DNA from: Spirodela intermedia
Lineage: Eukaryota; Streptophyta; Magnoliopsida; Alismatales; Araceae
Length of the DNA stretch: 64,000 nucleotides
Direction of reading: 5' to 3'
NCBI GenBank assembly: GCA_902729315.2
Contig: LR746278.1
Location: 3,171,501-3,235,500, forward strand
The stretch's first letter is position 1, and each line of letters begins with the position of its first letter. Below, one piece after another: positions 51,100 to 63,109 of this stretch. The translations under genes were made by a program, and so were the position numbers. The notes below the pieces were generated by a model, which was not told the origin of the DNA, did no database searches, and saw only the letters and a list, made by a program, of their open reading frames with translations.

Positions 51100-52821
51100 T
51101 GTTTGAAAAAGTTCTTCACTCACTAAATATAGATTTTGACAGGTATCAATTTTATCAGAAAAAAAAATAAAAAATGTAAGGATGCAAAATGACCATTAAT
51201 TTATACCTTTTTTTATGAACTACTGCCTATTGCTTATTAGAATTGTTAATAATATTTTATCTCATTCATAGATAACTATTTTATCTCTTTAGTTGATAAT
51301 CAACTTGCAAAAAGACTTTTTTTGATCAAACGGTTATGGTAAATACTATATTATAGGGTAGATTAGATAATTAAAGACCTTCATATAAATTTCTATATGA
51401 GTGTTTTATTGTCTCATAGTATAACATGGATCATGTTGGGGAGAGATGTATAATCTATATACTTTATTAAAACCCTTATTGAAATTAGTAAAAAAATACA
51501 ACTTAGTTATTAGATACAATTTAAATTAAAAAACTATTATGAAAACTTTATATGAATTTTGGATACATTAGAAACCTATTTTAAAGCATATACATATTTT
51601 TACAATATCTACTTTTTTTGTGAGGAAAAATATTTGGTTATTTATGATGTTCAATTTATGGTGGTTTAAGATTGTCTTTGAAGAATAAATATTTTTGTTT
51701 AATTAATTGCTAGTGATGATTATCAATATTAGGTCATCTTATCTACCATTATTTAATAATCAAACTTTATATCAAAATAATGTTCTTATAACTTTGATCC
51801 TGAATAAAGTTCACACTTTTAATAATTATTACTATTAAGGAGATCTATTGGACAGAGGAATAGTGAAATTTTGGATGTTTATATCATATATCTTTGAGAA
51901 CATAAGTGATTATAAATGATCATATCATTCTATAATAGTTTACCCCTAACCTGACTAATTGTGTTCCTATAGAAAAATATTATCTTGATTGATTATTGTC
52001 TTGAGGAATACAAAACTGAATTGAACAAGATAAGTGACTCAAATCTCTCATGTTTCTTTCTATGAAAACCTTTTGGTACACCAACCCCTCTAAAGTTAAA
52101 TAGTGCTGCAGCAGCAAACTTCTTTGCCAAAAAAACTCTTTTCCATAACTAAATGACCTCAAGATCAGATAGAGGACACATATTTTAATTGAGTAGTCAT
52201 TTGATCATAATATCAAGTTGATAAAGTGGAGATTTTAATTTTTTTTCTTTTATGGAATGCATGATGTGAATATCTTAATTGAGAGTCAAGAATGTTGAAG
52301 TATATTTACTATTTGAGGCAAAAGTCTTATGTTATCATTTGGTTTCAATCCTATAATGTTTACTCAATTTAGATCTCTAACATTCAAGTTGACCTTTGAA
52401 TGCCACCATTTGTTAGAATATGTGGTTTGCATATGTCATACAATTCTTATATTCATTTTAATTTAAATTTGAACATATTTCTTAACTTGATGGAGAACAA
52501 CTTGACATCGATATAAACTCTAGATCGCTTGATTTTATTTCACATTTTTCCAGATATTTATCCGATGTGTCCCAATTGAGATAAATCTTTCAAACTTCAA
52601 TTTTTGATTCAGTCTTTATTTGATGATTTGATATAGAATGGATAAAGACTGCTAGATGATGGTTAGATTATTATAAATCTAATAAAGATAAAAACTATTA
52701 TATTTTCTTATGTGGCGTCAAAAGGATCATGTCCTAACATGTTTCGAGATATATGAAAGTCACCTTTTTTTGAACGTGTATTATTATGGTCATTTTAATC
52801 CAAATTTTAATTTTAATTTGA
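51100..52821. other. AT-rich intergenic stretch, no gene seen
   Basis: Very AT-rich sequence with many stop codons in all frames. Apart from the psbC fragment at its left edge, I see no further plastid or mitochondrial piece, no gene exon and no repeat pair that I can support. Confidence 0.5.
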
Positions 52822-53766
52822 ACATGGAATATTTTACAACTTAAATGTTATATGATTGGAAAACCTGATAACTTCTGTAGCCCAAGGTTTGAATCTAGAT
52901 CATGGGTAGGGTTGTCTACATGAATCTTATCTTAAATATTTTCCATGAAGATAAGGAATTCGGTAGAGTAGGTTAGAAAGCTTCCATAGGATGATTGACA
53001 ATATTCTGTCAAGTTAGAAAATATAAAGAGAAGATTGTTTGATATGAAAAGAGATTCACATCAGTTGAGAATCACATCAGTTGAAAATATAAAGAGAAGA
53101 TTATCATCCAAGGTTATTTTCATGCTTGAGATAAACCCTGAGGAGGAGAGGTATGAGAATGTTGCCTTTTTTTTTTTTGTTGGGTTTCTATATGATTAGC
53201 TGTCGAGTCTTGTCAAAATGTGGCATGTATCAGATTCAAGATCAGCATAATAGATGAGGATGTAGAAGTCAAGATAAGGAAAGTGCCTCTTCTAGAATCA
53301 TGATCACAAGGCTCCTCGATGCTCGAGAAGATTCAACAAGAACTCAAGAAGTACAAGGGCATACTAAAATGCGGTGTATGAAAGGACCGTCAAAAGGAGG
53401 TGATGCTCATGAACCTCATCCTTGGTCATCTGTGGTTTTTTGATAATCTTTCATGTGTGTTCCATTCTCTCACAGCAGTACATGGAAACTTCGTTTTGAT
53501 TTATTTTATTTTGGTACATATTGAAATTTAGTATTTCATCCCTTCAAAACTTACATTTTCTTAGTAGTTACTACTATTTAGTTTTTTTGTGTGTTTCTTC
53601 TCTTTTGAATCATGTTCTTGGGCCCATGTGGTCATTGCCAAGTGCTACCCTCTACTCTATAACCCATGAGTGCAAAGAATACTTTGAGGTCTGCCATCGC
53701 AAGTGCCTGGCCACTGCAAGGAGCTTCATGCCTAATGACATCAAGCCCATCTACATCCCTAGTCTT
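52822..53766 (+). pseudogene. HUB2: Decayed genomic duplicate of the HUB2 3' end
   Basis: The segment follows HUB2 from the end of the exon at 47193-47330 through the exons at 47417-47619, 47715-47880 and 48094-48225, introns included, so it arose by DNA duplication and not by retrotransposition. It is broken in many ways. The exon-18 copy has deletions and a short internal duplication (cacatcagttga). The second RING cysteine codon (TGC) is now TGA at 53379-53381. In the last exon the RING histidine is CCT and further cysteine codons are lost. Most changes are C to T or G to A, as expected of methylated, inactive DNA. The end runs past the original stop into IPSLCLSH because the flank differs there. 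Similarity continues in the 3' flank to about 53990. Confidence 0.92.
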
Positions 53767-54381
53767 TGTCTCTCTCACTAGATGCACCCATTCAAGTTCA
53801 TGTATCAAGAAACTTGCTTGAAAGATGGTTGGAAAATCATTACCTTTTCGGAAGCATGTGAAGGATTTAAGGCTTATGTTTTATGTGAGAAAACTAATCC
53901 CTCAGTTCTCTTCTCTCTCTGTTTATCGTTCATGTAAGAAAGCTGCTAGATTGATGGTTGTAAAAACATGGTCTTCTTAGAGGATATGTGTTGGCGGTGT
54001 CAACCCATCATGTCTGACCCATTTGGGAGATGTGTGAGGTGTCAACTCATCCCTATTGACCTGTTCGGGGGTTGTGCATGGAGAGAATGGGAACCAAGGG
54101 TGGTTGAAACCATTAACTCTAAGATGTGTGACCTTTCCCCCACAATTAGGTTGAGAATGCGTCCTTTGGGGTGACAACTACCTTTTCTCTTTTCTATAAG
54201 TAAGATGTATTTTCTATTTTGTGAGTACAATGAATGAATAATACTTTATTTTCCTTGGCTCTCTCCCTCTCTCTTGATTTTCTTCTCTCTCCATCAAATC
54301 TACTCCCCTTTTTTGGTATCTTTGTTTTTCTTCTATTATAGGTGAAACCTTTGTAGAAACAGATAAGAGTCTATTGTTGAC
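53767..54381. other. 3' flank of the HUB2 duplicate and unassigned sequence
   Basis: Positions 53785-53990 match the true HUB2 downstream region at about 49950-50175 (for example gaagcatgt and aagctgct followed by gatggttg or gacggttg). After that, 53988-54080 holds two imperfect copies of a roughly 44-bp unit with ggtgtcaacNcatc, and a TG-starting, CT-rich stretch to about 54360 that could be an old LTR piece. I cannot prove the latter. Confidence 0.5.
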
Positions 54382-55341
54382 TGATGTGACAGTTTTTTTT
54401 ATTAAATCATGTAAATTAAAAATTTATAAAATTAGAAAATATTAATTTTTAATTAGAAAAAATAAATGAATTATAATTAGATAATAGGTTCAAAATATAG
54501 TGAAGAATTTCTAAGTCGATCACATAGATATAATATAATATTGAGTAATATTTTAAAAGTTTCTATAAAAAATATATATTTTTATATTTGTTAGTCCAAA
54601 TAATAAAGATAAAATATATTTAAAATTCACAAAAAGAGAAATAAGGGTATGGAAATTAGGATGATATTAGTGGTTCGATGAACAAAAATTGGATAGAAAT
54701 ATAGTTCTACTTGATAATTATTATATAAGTAATTACATATGATTTAAATGATCAAATTAAAATATGTAAAAAATAAAATAATTGTAATTGAATGAAGAAT
54801 AGTTTTGAAACTTGAAATCACAAAAAGTATTACTAAATTAAGTAAAAATTAAATTAAAAGTAGGAAAGATAGAGTTTCAATCTTGTAACAGTGATCATCA
54901 AAATTTTGTGTGTTCAAGAAGATTATTGAGGAATTACAACCTCAAGGGCTATCTTTAGATATTAATGAACTAAACATTTTCTATATCTCTTTTTGAAGTT
55001 CAGAAAATGATGGTGGAAGTTAAATTAGTTGAAAATAGTAAAATAATTTTTTGGGATTGTGACAGTGATATATTTAAATTTTGAGCATTTAGTGGGACTA
55101 TGGTGAAATGTTTATAGCCTCAAAGACTCTTCTTATACATGAACAACGTGGGCAATCTCTAGTCCTCTTACGAAGTCTAGAAATCAATGAGATAGGTTGA
55201 CAAATCATCTCTAGTAGTTGTTAATCAATGAAGTGGAAAAATAATGACTTTACAGATCTTCGACGGTTGTCACTCGACAGAGATAAACTAAATGGAGGTT
55301 AGGCGCAAGAACTTAATTCTCATGTCTGCATAGTAAAAGGA
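54382..55341 (-). repeat. Left LTR, outer part (3' LTR of the minus-strand element)
   Basis: It matches 61644-62512 in the same orientation, starting at the same terminal tg. Shared blocks include aaNatttataaaaNtagaaaatatta, tataatataNtaNtgagtaatatt, gagtttcaNNcttg and gaNggttgtcactcgaNNgagataa. It stops at 55341, where the plus-strand LTR begins, and resumes at 58985. Confidence 0.8.
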
Positions 55342-58300
55342 TGTGATAAGTCTTCATTATCATGAGTTAATAATTATAAACTAATATAGTTTTAGCCTTA
55401 AATCATGATAAATAAACTTATATTTGTGTTAAAGTATGAAAAGTGGGTTTTAGTTGATTAACGTGAATTTTTGAGTAATTATGTGATTTTATACGAATTT
55501 ATATGATTTTTACAATCTTAATTTTGAGATAAATGAAGAAAAAGAAATTAAAATATAGCAAAATGGGGGGCCGTGAGTAGGGGTTCGAATGGCTAGGACC
55601 ACAAGGGGCACGTGTGCACCACTTCCCTTCCACGACACTAGTGGCCAGCTGGTTGTGGGGTAAGGAGTGGTCGTACACACACGAGAAAGGGACTTACTTG
55701 CAAATGTAATATTATTATATATTCACCCAAAACTTCAGCGCACAAGCGATGTGGGACTAAACCCGCGTCACACCTTCCCCAAAAAAGGTTCGATGATTTT
55801 AATACCTAAAAGACCCCTTATTTATAATAGAGATATACCATGATGACGTCATTTGACAAGGGCATTAAAGTACTTATGTCAATCTCTCTCATGTAGGCAG
55901 ACAACCAGCGCGGGTTTGAATCCTCCTAGAGCCAAAACTCATATTTTTTATCTAATTATCGCGACTTTCCTGTAGATTGCTAGTGAAGGATTAAGCTGCC
56001 AGAATCGTTGGATCATCAGCAAAAATCTCGTTAACGTGATTCGCAAAGCATTGTTACTAAAATTGTTGAACGATTCACGATAAAAAGATCGCAAATCCAT
56101 CGAGTAAAGCATCTCCAATTGATTGACGAACAAGGTGTCATCAAGAAGAGGACGATCTGTCAGGAGACGAGTCGCCACCTTTTGAGAGTGTATCGGATGC
56201 GATGAAGAGCCTCCTCTTGTTGTGTGGACCTAAGGATGAAGTTCCCTAACACATGCCCCACCTCTATCTAGCTCCTCTTTGTCAGGTGACAGCTGCTGGA
56301 GAGTTGCAAAGTCGCCGATTTTTCGCTCTATCGGGTGACAGCCACCGGAGACAATTTGACAACCCATTTCATTGATCTCTAGACTTCGCAAGGAGATCTA
56401 GAGATTGCTCACGTTGTCCTTGTCCAAAGAGAGCCTTTGAGGCTGTGGATGATGCAGGATGGGGTGAGAACCCTTGTACCTGATCAATGAAACTCAAGAC
56501 CTAGGATGGCATAGTCAGACCGATCCGATAAGAATGTATAGACCCTAGACTCTAGGTCTGACCACCTAACTTAAGTACATGCAAGCGTACCAATATGCAC
56601 TCTCAACCCAAGACAACCCGGGGAAACACTCGATGATGGTAAGTGTGAGACCCTCTTGGTCCACGTCCGGATAGACGGCAAAATGGTCGTCGTGAAGTAG
56701 CCTAGGGCTGCAGCTCACGAACGGTGATGAGTCTGACGCAGCATCAGAAGTCACGATCCTATAACCCGTCCTATCCTGTCTACGTTCTCTTGATGGCGGT
56801 GGAAATGAGCCGAGAAAACTCTTTGAAAGATAATTAAACTTAAGTAAGAAGGGGTACGGAGCTAACCTTCGGGGCTGTGTAGCCTGGCGAGTCGTGATGG
56901 AGCGGAGACTTGACATAAGTAGAGACGTCCGGTGAAGAGTGATGCTCAGCGTCGACGGTCGGTTCTGGTTGAGAGTCACAGTAGCCGTCGTCGTAAGGCG
57001 TGGCACGGTCGGCGCGGGCGTGGGCCCGCTGGTGGGCCAAAGGGCACGCTAGCAAGCGCACGCGGCAAGCCGTGCGGCGTGCCTCGGGGCACGCAGGTGG
57101 CGGTGTCGGGTGGGCGCGTAGGCCGCAGGAGCCGGCGCACAGGGCATGCGCGGCGGCGGCGCTTCGGTGGGAATGCCGAGCGTCGGTGGTTGGCGGAAGC
57201 CCCAACCATCGCCGGAAGGATCGGCCTTCTCTGGCGGCACTAGGAAGTGGAGCAGAGGAAGGAGATGATCCCGGCCGACGATACCAGGGAGGGTTGAGCC
57301 CTCCTAGTCTAGGCGGCGCCGGAAACGGCGCGACAGCGGCGGATCTTCGGGAAACTCTAGGGGGGGCCTGTGAGGAGCTTGGACTGGATCTGGCTCATCG
57401 GCATGGCTGCAGGGTCTCTCCCGACGTCGGCGGCAGGTAGGCGTTCGTCAGCGAACGGCCAGCGACTGGGCGGAGCAGCGGATGGTGGCTCCGGCGAGTT
57501 TATGGTGGAGTTTTGAAGGAAGAGGTGGCAGTCAAACTAGGAGTCAAGAGACTCCGGTAGAGTGCTCGGCAACGGGTCGTAGGGAGGCGAAGCAAGCCCC
57601 TTTCGTCACGACGGCGTGACGGGGTTCCAGCAGAGGCGGCAGCGGTTGCAGTGGCAACCGCGACTATTTCGTCTGGTGACGGCGGTGATCTCACAGGCGG
57701 CAATGAAGATGTCTGGCGGCAGCAGTTGGTCTCAGGCGGCGGCAGGACTTCTCAGGCAGCAGCGTCACGATGAACGAAGTCTTCAAAGGGTATCGACGGC
57801 CTTCCTCTCCCTCCTTCCCTCCCTACCCTAGGTCACGAAGAAGGTAACTCACAAACAATAATCTCTCACAAAATTTGGCGCTTCGGGTTGAGGGGGGGTC
57901 CTACTCCCCTTATATAGGGCCCACAAGTGGGCTAAGGGGAGGTGGGCCTACTTGAGGCCCTCAAGCCCATAAGCCACAAAAAGGCTACAAAGGGGCTTAT
58001 TGGGCCTCTAAAAGAGAGACCCAATAAGCTCCCCTAAAAGGAGAAAGAGGAGGGCCCTCATACGGTGCTTAAGTGGGCCTCAAATGAGGACCCAAATAAG
58101 CCCCAAAAGAGGCCCAAAAGGAAAGAAATATAGGTCTCCCCCCTTAGGGTTTTAATTGGGCCTCAAGAGAGAGACCCAATAAAACCCTAAAGAAAGGGAG
58201 ACACAAACAACAACACACAAACATAGAATTGGGCCTGCTAACACACAAATGCGAGGCCCAACAAGTCAACGTGAAAATACAAAGAAAGATAAGGGTGAGC

Positions 58301-58984
58301 TCGAGCTCGTCGTTGTCGTGGAGGTGGAATGTCGTCGTCCCAAAGGGCTAGGCCGTGTAGCGAAAGCCTGGCTCCTTCGTCTTCGCATGTCGATCGGGCT
58401 GAACTCGGACTGCCGGTGTCTCCTGAGCTGATGGAGATAGGTCCCGCTCGCCATCAGTGGACACTACACGATGATCCTCCCGAATGCTTAGGATTCTGGT
58501 GCATCGCCGATGCATTGTTGCAGCGATGCCAGAACTCTATTTTCTTACTTTCAACTTAATTTCTATTTCATTTAGTGATAATTTGTGTGATTTAAATTTA
58601 CCAAGATATATTTCATTCAATTACGATTCTTTTGGCTTTTACAGATCTTAATTTGATTAATTAAATCGTTTGTAATCACTTACGTAAGAATCCGCACTGA
58701 TGTCGTCTTGACATCCGCACCCTTATTTTAAATATATTTCTTTCATTTATGAGTATAAAATTCATAGAAAATAATATTGTTCGAGGAAAATTTTAAATAA
58801 TTACCAGATATTATATTACATCTCTGTGATCGACCTAGAAAATTATCACTATTTTTGAAAGTTTTATTGAATTATAATTGATATATGTTTTCAAAAATAC
58901 TTCTAAATATCCAACAATTCGTATTTTTTAGTTTAATCAATTTTAAATTTGCGTGATTTACTGTACAACGACTAAGTCACATCA
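55342..58984 (+). mobile_element. Plus-strand LTR of the same family nested in the left LTR
   Basis: Its left part (about 55870-56457) and right part (about 58467-58984) are the reverse complement of 62270-62850 and 61644-62260. It starts TGTGATAAG at 55342 and ends with CA at 58983-58984. The flanks are aagga and aagag, a plausible decayed 5-bp target duplication. The right flank continues the interrupted LTR (agaggctcttcat). No internal region or second LTR is attached, so it fits a solo LTR. A candidate TATA box (cttatttataatagag) lies at about 55818-55833. A block of about 2 kb in its middle is absent from the other two copies. Confidence 0.7.
56457..58467. other. GC-rich block of about 2 kb inside the plus-strand LTR
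   Basis: This block is present only in the plus-strand LTR copy. Its core (about 56840-57800) is far more GC-rich than anything else in the window, and 57900-58260 is packed with GGCCCA/TGGGCC motifs and a gaccCaataag-type repeat. The edges show a weak imperfect inverted similarity (gatggggtgagaacc near 56460; gatggcgagcgggacc on the reverse strand near 58450). It may be an inserted element or the original full-length LTR sequence that the other two copies have lost. The overlapping long ORFs are a GC effect. Confidence 0.6.
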
Positions 58985-59230
58985 AAGAGGCTCTTCATTA
59001 TATGCGGTATGTTTTTTGGAGGTGGGAACTCGTATCTTGACAGATCATCCTCTTCCTAACGATGGGTTATTTGTTCATCAATTAGAGATCATTTACTTGA
59101 TGAATGCACAATTCTTTTATTTAGAATCATTTGATAATTTGAGATAACAATGATCCCTTAATCACATTGATAGATTTTTGTCAATTGAATAATTTTTTTT
59201 TGTAAGGCTCTCATTCAGTAGTAAATACTT
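58985..59230 (-). repeat. Left LTR, inner part (continues after the nested LTR)
   Basis: It matches about 62513-62750 in the same orientation: aggctcttcatNNNatNtg, ggtgNNaactcgt, atcNtcctcttcctNacgatgg and tNatcaattNgagat. It continues the outer part that breaks off at 55341. Similarity fades after about 59190. Confidence 0.75.
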
Positions 59231-59639
59231 TTTATTAATACATCATAGAATGTGATTCGGCCATATAATTGTCAAATTAGCTCTTACCCAATCTAATTTT
59301 TTTATCTAAAATGATATCTCTAATTCTTTTACTCACCCATTTCTGAATGTATTATTTTATCTACATAATCTTCCCCTGCTCTATTTTATCTTCTCTACAT
59401 ATTGGTTCAATTTGTGAAGAGTGAAATATTTCAAACTTCGACACAACTTTAATGGGCTATGGGTTTTTAAGGATGGAAGAATTGTCTACTTTAATCTCAG
59501 ATCTAATAAATTCATTAAAATTTAAACTTTTTCCTCTAAGATTATCTCTATATTCATATTTATTATTTTTATTTTTCCCTATTAGTTGAATCAACTCTTT
59601 TTTTAACTTTTCATTTCTTAACTCATCAAATTCTTCATC

Positions 59640-61275
59640 TTTCTAAAAGCTATCTTCTAATTTCGGTATATGATATGCATCATCATTCTCACTATAAACA
59701 TTTAGAGCTGCAAAATACTGCTTAGATTTATTAATTTCGTCTCTTGCATCTCCCAAATCAACTAGTTTTTCTTCACCTAAAATATATTTTTCTTTATTTC
59801 TTTCTTTATTTTCTTCTATAAAAATTTGGATAATTTTTCCATGATCAGTTGTTGTTTCTTCATTCAAGGGTTCTCTCTTCATCATCCTCACTATATTCAT
59901 TCATCACTTGCGAGTAATAAATAATTTTATTTAAATTTTCTACTAGTATATTTTCAGCTTTATTATTCTCATTTACTTCTAATGGCTCATCTATTTCCTC
60001 TAATAATTGCAAATAAGGATCACAAAAAATATGCTCACTTAATGTATTCACTGTCCTAATATTTTTATTTCGTGGGTTTTTTCCTAAATTTATCTAGGTA
60101 GACTTTCCTTGCTAAAATCCTACAATTGGACAATTTTTTAAATTTTCTATGGGCTGACTAGGTGGCTGTCCTTCTTCTCTCTTATTCTCAAAATCCTCTA
60201 TAAGTTATTTTTACTATAACGTCATTTGGTTGATTGTTTGCTGCATCATTTGGTTCATTTGCTGCATCATATCCAAGATTGAATTTGAGAGGACTGATTT
60301 TTCTAAAATCTATGTTTCTTTTTGGATGAAATTCAGAATTTGAATTGGTTCTAAGTGCTTCTGAATTTTGAATATTATTTAGGTCTCTCTATGAAAAATT
60401 ATTCTTTCAATTAAGATTATAAGAATTAAAAAATATTATCTATTTTTAATAAAATAATGGGGTACTTACACTTGCTCTTGCGTAGGCGGAAATGATTGGT
60501 CTAAATTATAATATTGAAATATAAAATGATCATTTTTATCATACATAGGACATGCACTATATACATTAAATTGAGGGTTAGAAGGCTTTCTAATATTTTT
60601 AATAAATAAATCAAGTTTTTCTAATATTTGATTAATCTGATTAACCTCATTTTTTAAATTAGAATCATCATGATGTTATAATTCAGAAATTCTTCTCTTC
60701 TTATCATTATCATATAACTCAAAAGAGGCTTGATCTTTAAAATTTTCACTTAAATTCTCATAAAGTTGTAAGTCTCAATTTTCACTTAAATTTTCATAAA
60801 GTTGTAAGTTTCATTATGGGTTTTCTCACATATAGAATCAATTATATTTCTATGTTATTTTAATGATTCATCATAAAAAATTCTATTGACCAATCATCTA
60901 GGTCTAATATGATGAAGACACTTTCTAAGTAAAATTTGAAATTTTTCCCATGTCTCATGCAAAGTTTCTCCTGGCCTTTGAGTAAAACTCCATATATGTT
61001 TTCTCATGTTTTGAACTTTTTGTAAGAGATAATTTTTTTGAAAAAAAGCTTATTCTATGTCTTTTCAATTAGTTGTGTATGAGGGAATAATTTTATTTTA
61101 ATAATTTCCGGTGTTACTCGAGGGAGATTAACTAAATCATAGACTATATGAAAATTTTGTAAATGCTGATGAGGTTCCTCTAAAGATAATCTATGAAAAT
61201 TAAGGAGCATTTGAAAAATTCTTGAATTTATTTCGAATTTAACTATGGGTGCTAATGGACTCTAAATTAGATACT
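59640..61275 (-). pseudogene. Gag relic of the minus-strand retrotransposon
   Basis: On the minus strand, about 61275-61060 encodes a FEINSRIFQMLLNFHRL-like block followed by EEPHQHLQNF, matching the FxLKxxLIxLLxxFHGL...EDPHxHLxxF start of Athila/Tat Gag. About 60984-60908 encodes TQRPGETLHETWEKFQ and LLRKCLHH, the best-conserved part of that Gag (ETLxEAWERFKxLLRxCPHHG). Frames are interrupted by stops and shifts. A methionine/glutamine-rich part near 60230-60290 and acidic ORFs at 60051-59860 and 59900-59643 may be the Gag C-terminal part. It cannot encode a working Gag. Confidence 0.8.
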
Positions 61276-61621
61276 TGTTGATGTGAGTAAGTGATATAAT
61301 AATTTTTTCATGCCCATAGGATTATTCTAAATTTGACCTATACTACCTTTAGGATCCATCAAAATTGATTTTTCTTTCGAATTTTTAGTTTTGAACGAAG
61401 TAATGAAAAGATTTTCTATCCTTGGATGTAAGGATCTTCTACTATGCATAAAAATTTATAAATTTGAGGAAAAAGTTAAAAGTTTGTTCTAGTCTTTACC
61501 TTTCTATTCATCGTTCTTTTTTTTCTAATTTTTCTGCAAGAAGAAAATAAAAACAAGAGTTAAATTTTTTTTGTGTACTCTAAAAGAAAAATATAAAAAT
61601 ATCAAATATTATGTAATACAT

Positions 61622-61643
61622 CCCCAGAAATGGTGCCAAAATT
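61622..61643 (-). other. Primer-binding site resembling the 3' end of tRNA-Asp
   Basis: On the + strand the sequence is cccc-agaaatggtgcca, close to the plant tRNA-Asp 3' end (ccccggcaacggcgcca), with mismatches that are mostly transitions. On the minus strand it lies four or five bases beyond the CA end of the right LTR (61644), where a primer-binding site should be. This sets the orientation of the element. Confidence 0.7.
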
Positions 61644-62860
61644 TGACATGACTTAGTCATTGTATAAGAACTTATGCAAATTTAAAATTTATAAAACTAG
61701 AAAATATTAATATTCAGATATTTAAAAGTATTTCTTAACAAGCATATCAATTATAATTTAAAAAAAAGTTCTAAAAATAGTGAAAATTTCCCAAGTTGAT
61801 TACATGGATATAATATAGTACTGAGTAATATTTCAGAATTTCCTACAAATAATAAGATTTTTTGTGAATTTTATACTAAGAAATGAAAATGAAATATATT
61901 TATAATTCTTGAAAAATGAAAATAAGGGTGCGGACATCAAGATGACATTAGTGCCTGACGAATGTGAATCGTGCGGAAATAGAGTTCTACCTAGTGATTC
62001 TTATGTAAGCAAGAAAGGTAGAGTTTCAGCCTTGCGACAACAATAGCTAAAATTTTGTGTTTGGAAGGGTCATCGAATGATGTCCATGACCTCAAAAGCT
62101 TTCCTTAGACATGGACGGTTTGGACATTCGCTAGATTTTTTTTAGAAGTCTAGAAAATGATGGCGGAAGTTAAACTAGTTAAAAAATAATAAAATAGAGT
62201 TCTGACGTTGTGGCGGTGATGCATCAATGATGCGTCGGAATCCTAAGCATTTGGGAGGATTAACATGCAATATCAATAGCCTCAAAGGTTCTCCTTGGAC
62301 AAGGATGTCATGAACAATTTCTAAATCTTCTTGCAAAGTCTAAAGATCAATGAAATAAGTTGTCAAATCATCTCCAGTGGCTATCACTCGGTGCAGTGGA
62401 AAATGACAACTTTGTGGCTCTCTGACGGTTGTCACTCGATGGAGATAAGTTGGATGGAGGTTGGGTGCATGTCAAGGAGCTTCATCCTTAGGTCTATTTA
62501 GCAAGAGGAGGCTCTTCATCGCATCTGATACGCTCTCAAGAGGTGGCAACTCGTCTCATAACGGATCGTCCTCTTCCTGACGATGGCTTATTTGTTGATC
62601 AATTGGAGATGATTTGCTCGATAGATTTGTGATCTTTTTATCACTAGTCATTCAATAATTTTAGTAACGATGCTCTGTGAATCACGTTGATGAGATTTCC
62701 ACTAATGATTAAATGATTTTGACGGCTTAATCCTTTATCGACAATCTGTAGGAAATTTTGTGATTTAATCTTATTAAAAATATGAGTTTTGGCTTTAGTA
62801 GGATTCAAGCCTGCGCTAGTCTCCCACTTACATGAGAGAGAGGGAAATAAGTTCTCGAAT
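61644..62860 (-). repeat. Right LTR (5' LTR of the minus-strand element)
   Basis: It begins with tg (CA on the minus strand) next to the primer-binding site and matches both other LTR copies. Similarity to the reverse complement of the plus-strand copy runs to about 62850 (aaaaatatgagttttggctN, ggattcaaNccNgcgct, tacatgagagaga), then stops, so the U3 end is missing. Confidence 0.8.
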
Positions 62861-63109
62861 AAATATCGGAAAACCATAGCTGAAAGATTAGAATAAGAAA
62901 TGAAAATATTAAGAGTGTAAAAGATTAAAAAGACAGAATATGAGGAAAGACATCTTATAAACACATCCTTACCTAAGGTTAATGAACTAAAACAGGGCAT
63001 TAGTTCATTGATATAGGAAAAATCCATTCAATCAATATTAGAAAAGTATGAAAAACTTAAGGGCAAAAGATCTGAAAGTTATTTATATGAAAGTACAAAA
63101 ATCTATTGT

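Larger units (their letters stand above)
54382..62860 (-). mobile_element. Decayed Ty3/Gypsy (Athila/Tat-type) LTR retrotransposon, nested and lacking pol
   Basis: Read on the minus strand, the order is: 5' LTR (right, from about 62860 to 61644), primer-binding site (about 61643-61622), Gag relic (about 61275-59640), then the 3' LTR (about 59230-58985, interrupted, then 55341-54382). The LTRs lie in the same orientation and share long blocks. The LTR ends in CA (tg at 54382 and 61644 on the + strand). The internal region is only about 2.4 kb, and I see no protease, reverse transcriptase or integrase, so the element is either deleted or non-autonomous. The right LTR loses similarity near 62860. 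Family placement rests on the Gag motifs and the tRNA-Asp-like primer site. Confidence 0.75.

Noticed and set aside
53988-54381. Possible separate LTR (TG start, TATA-like and CT-rich parts)
   Set aside because: No partner LTR, primer site or clear CA end could be found; it is left as unassigned sequence.
56566-57831. Several overlapping ORFs of 60-146 residues on both strands
   Set aside because: High GC content lowers stop-codon frequency here; the products are low-complexity Arg/Ala/Pro/Gly-rich, overlap in many frames and resemble no family I know.
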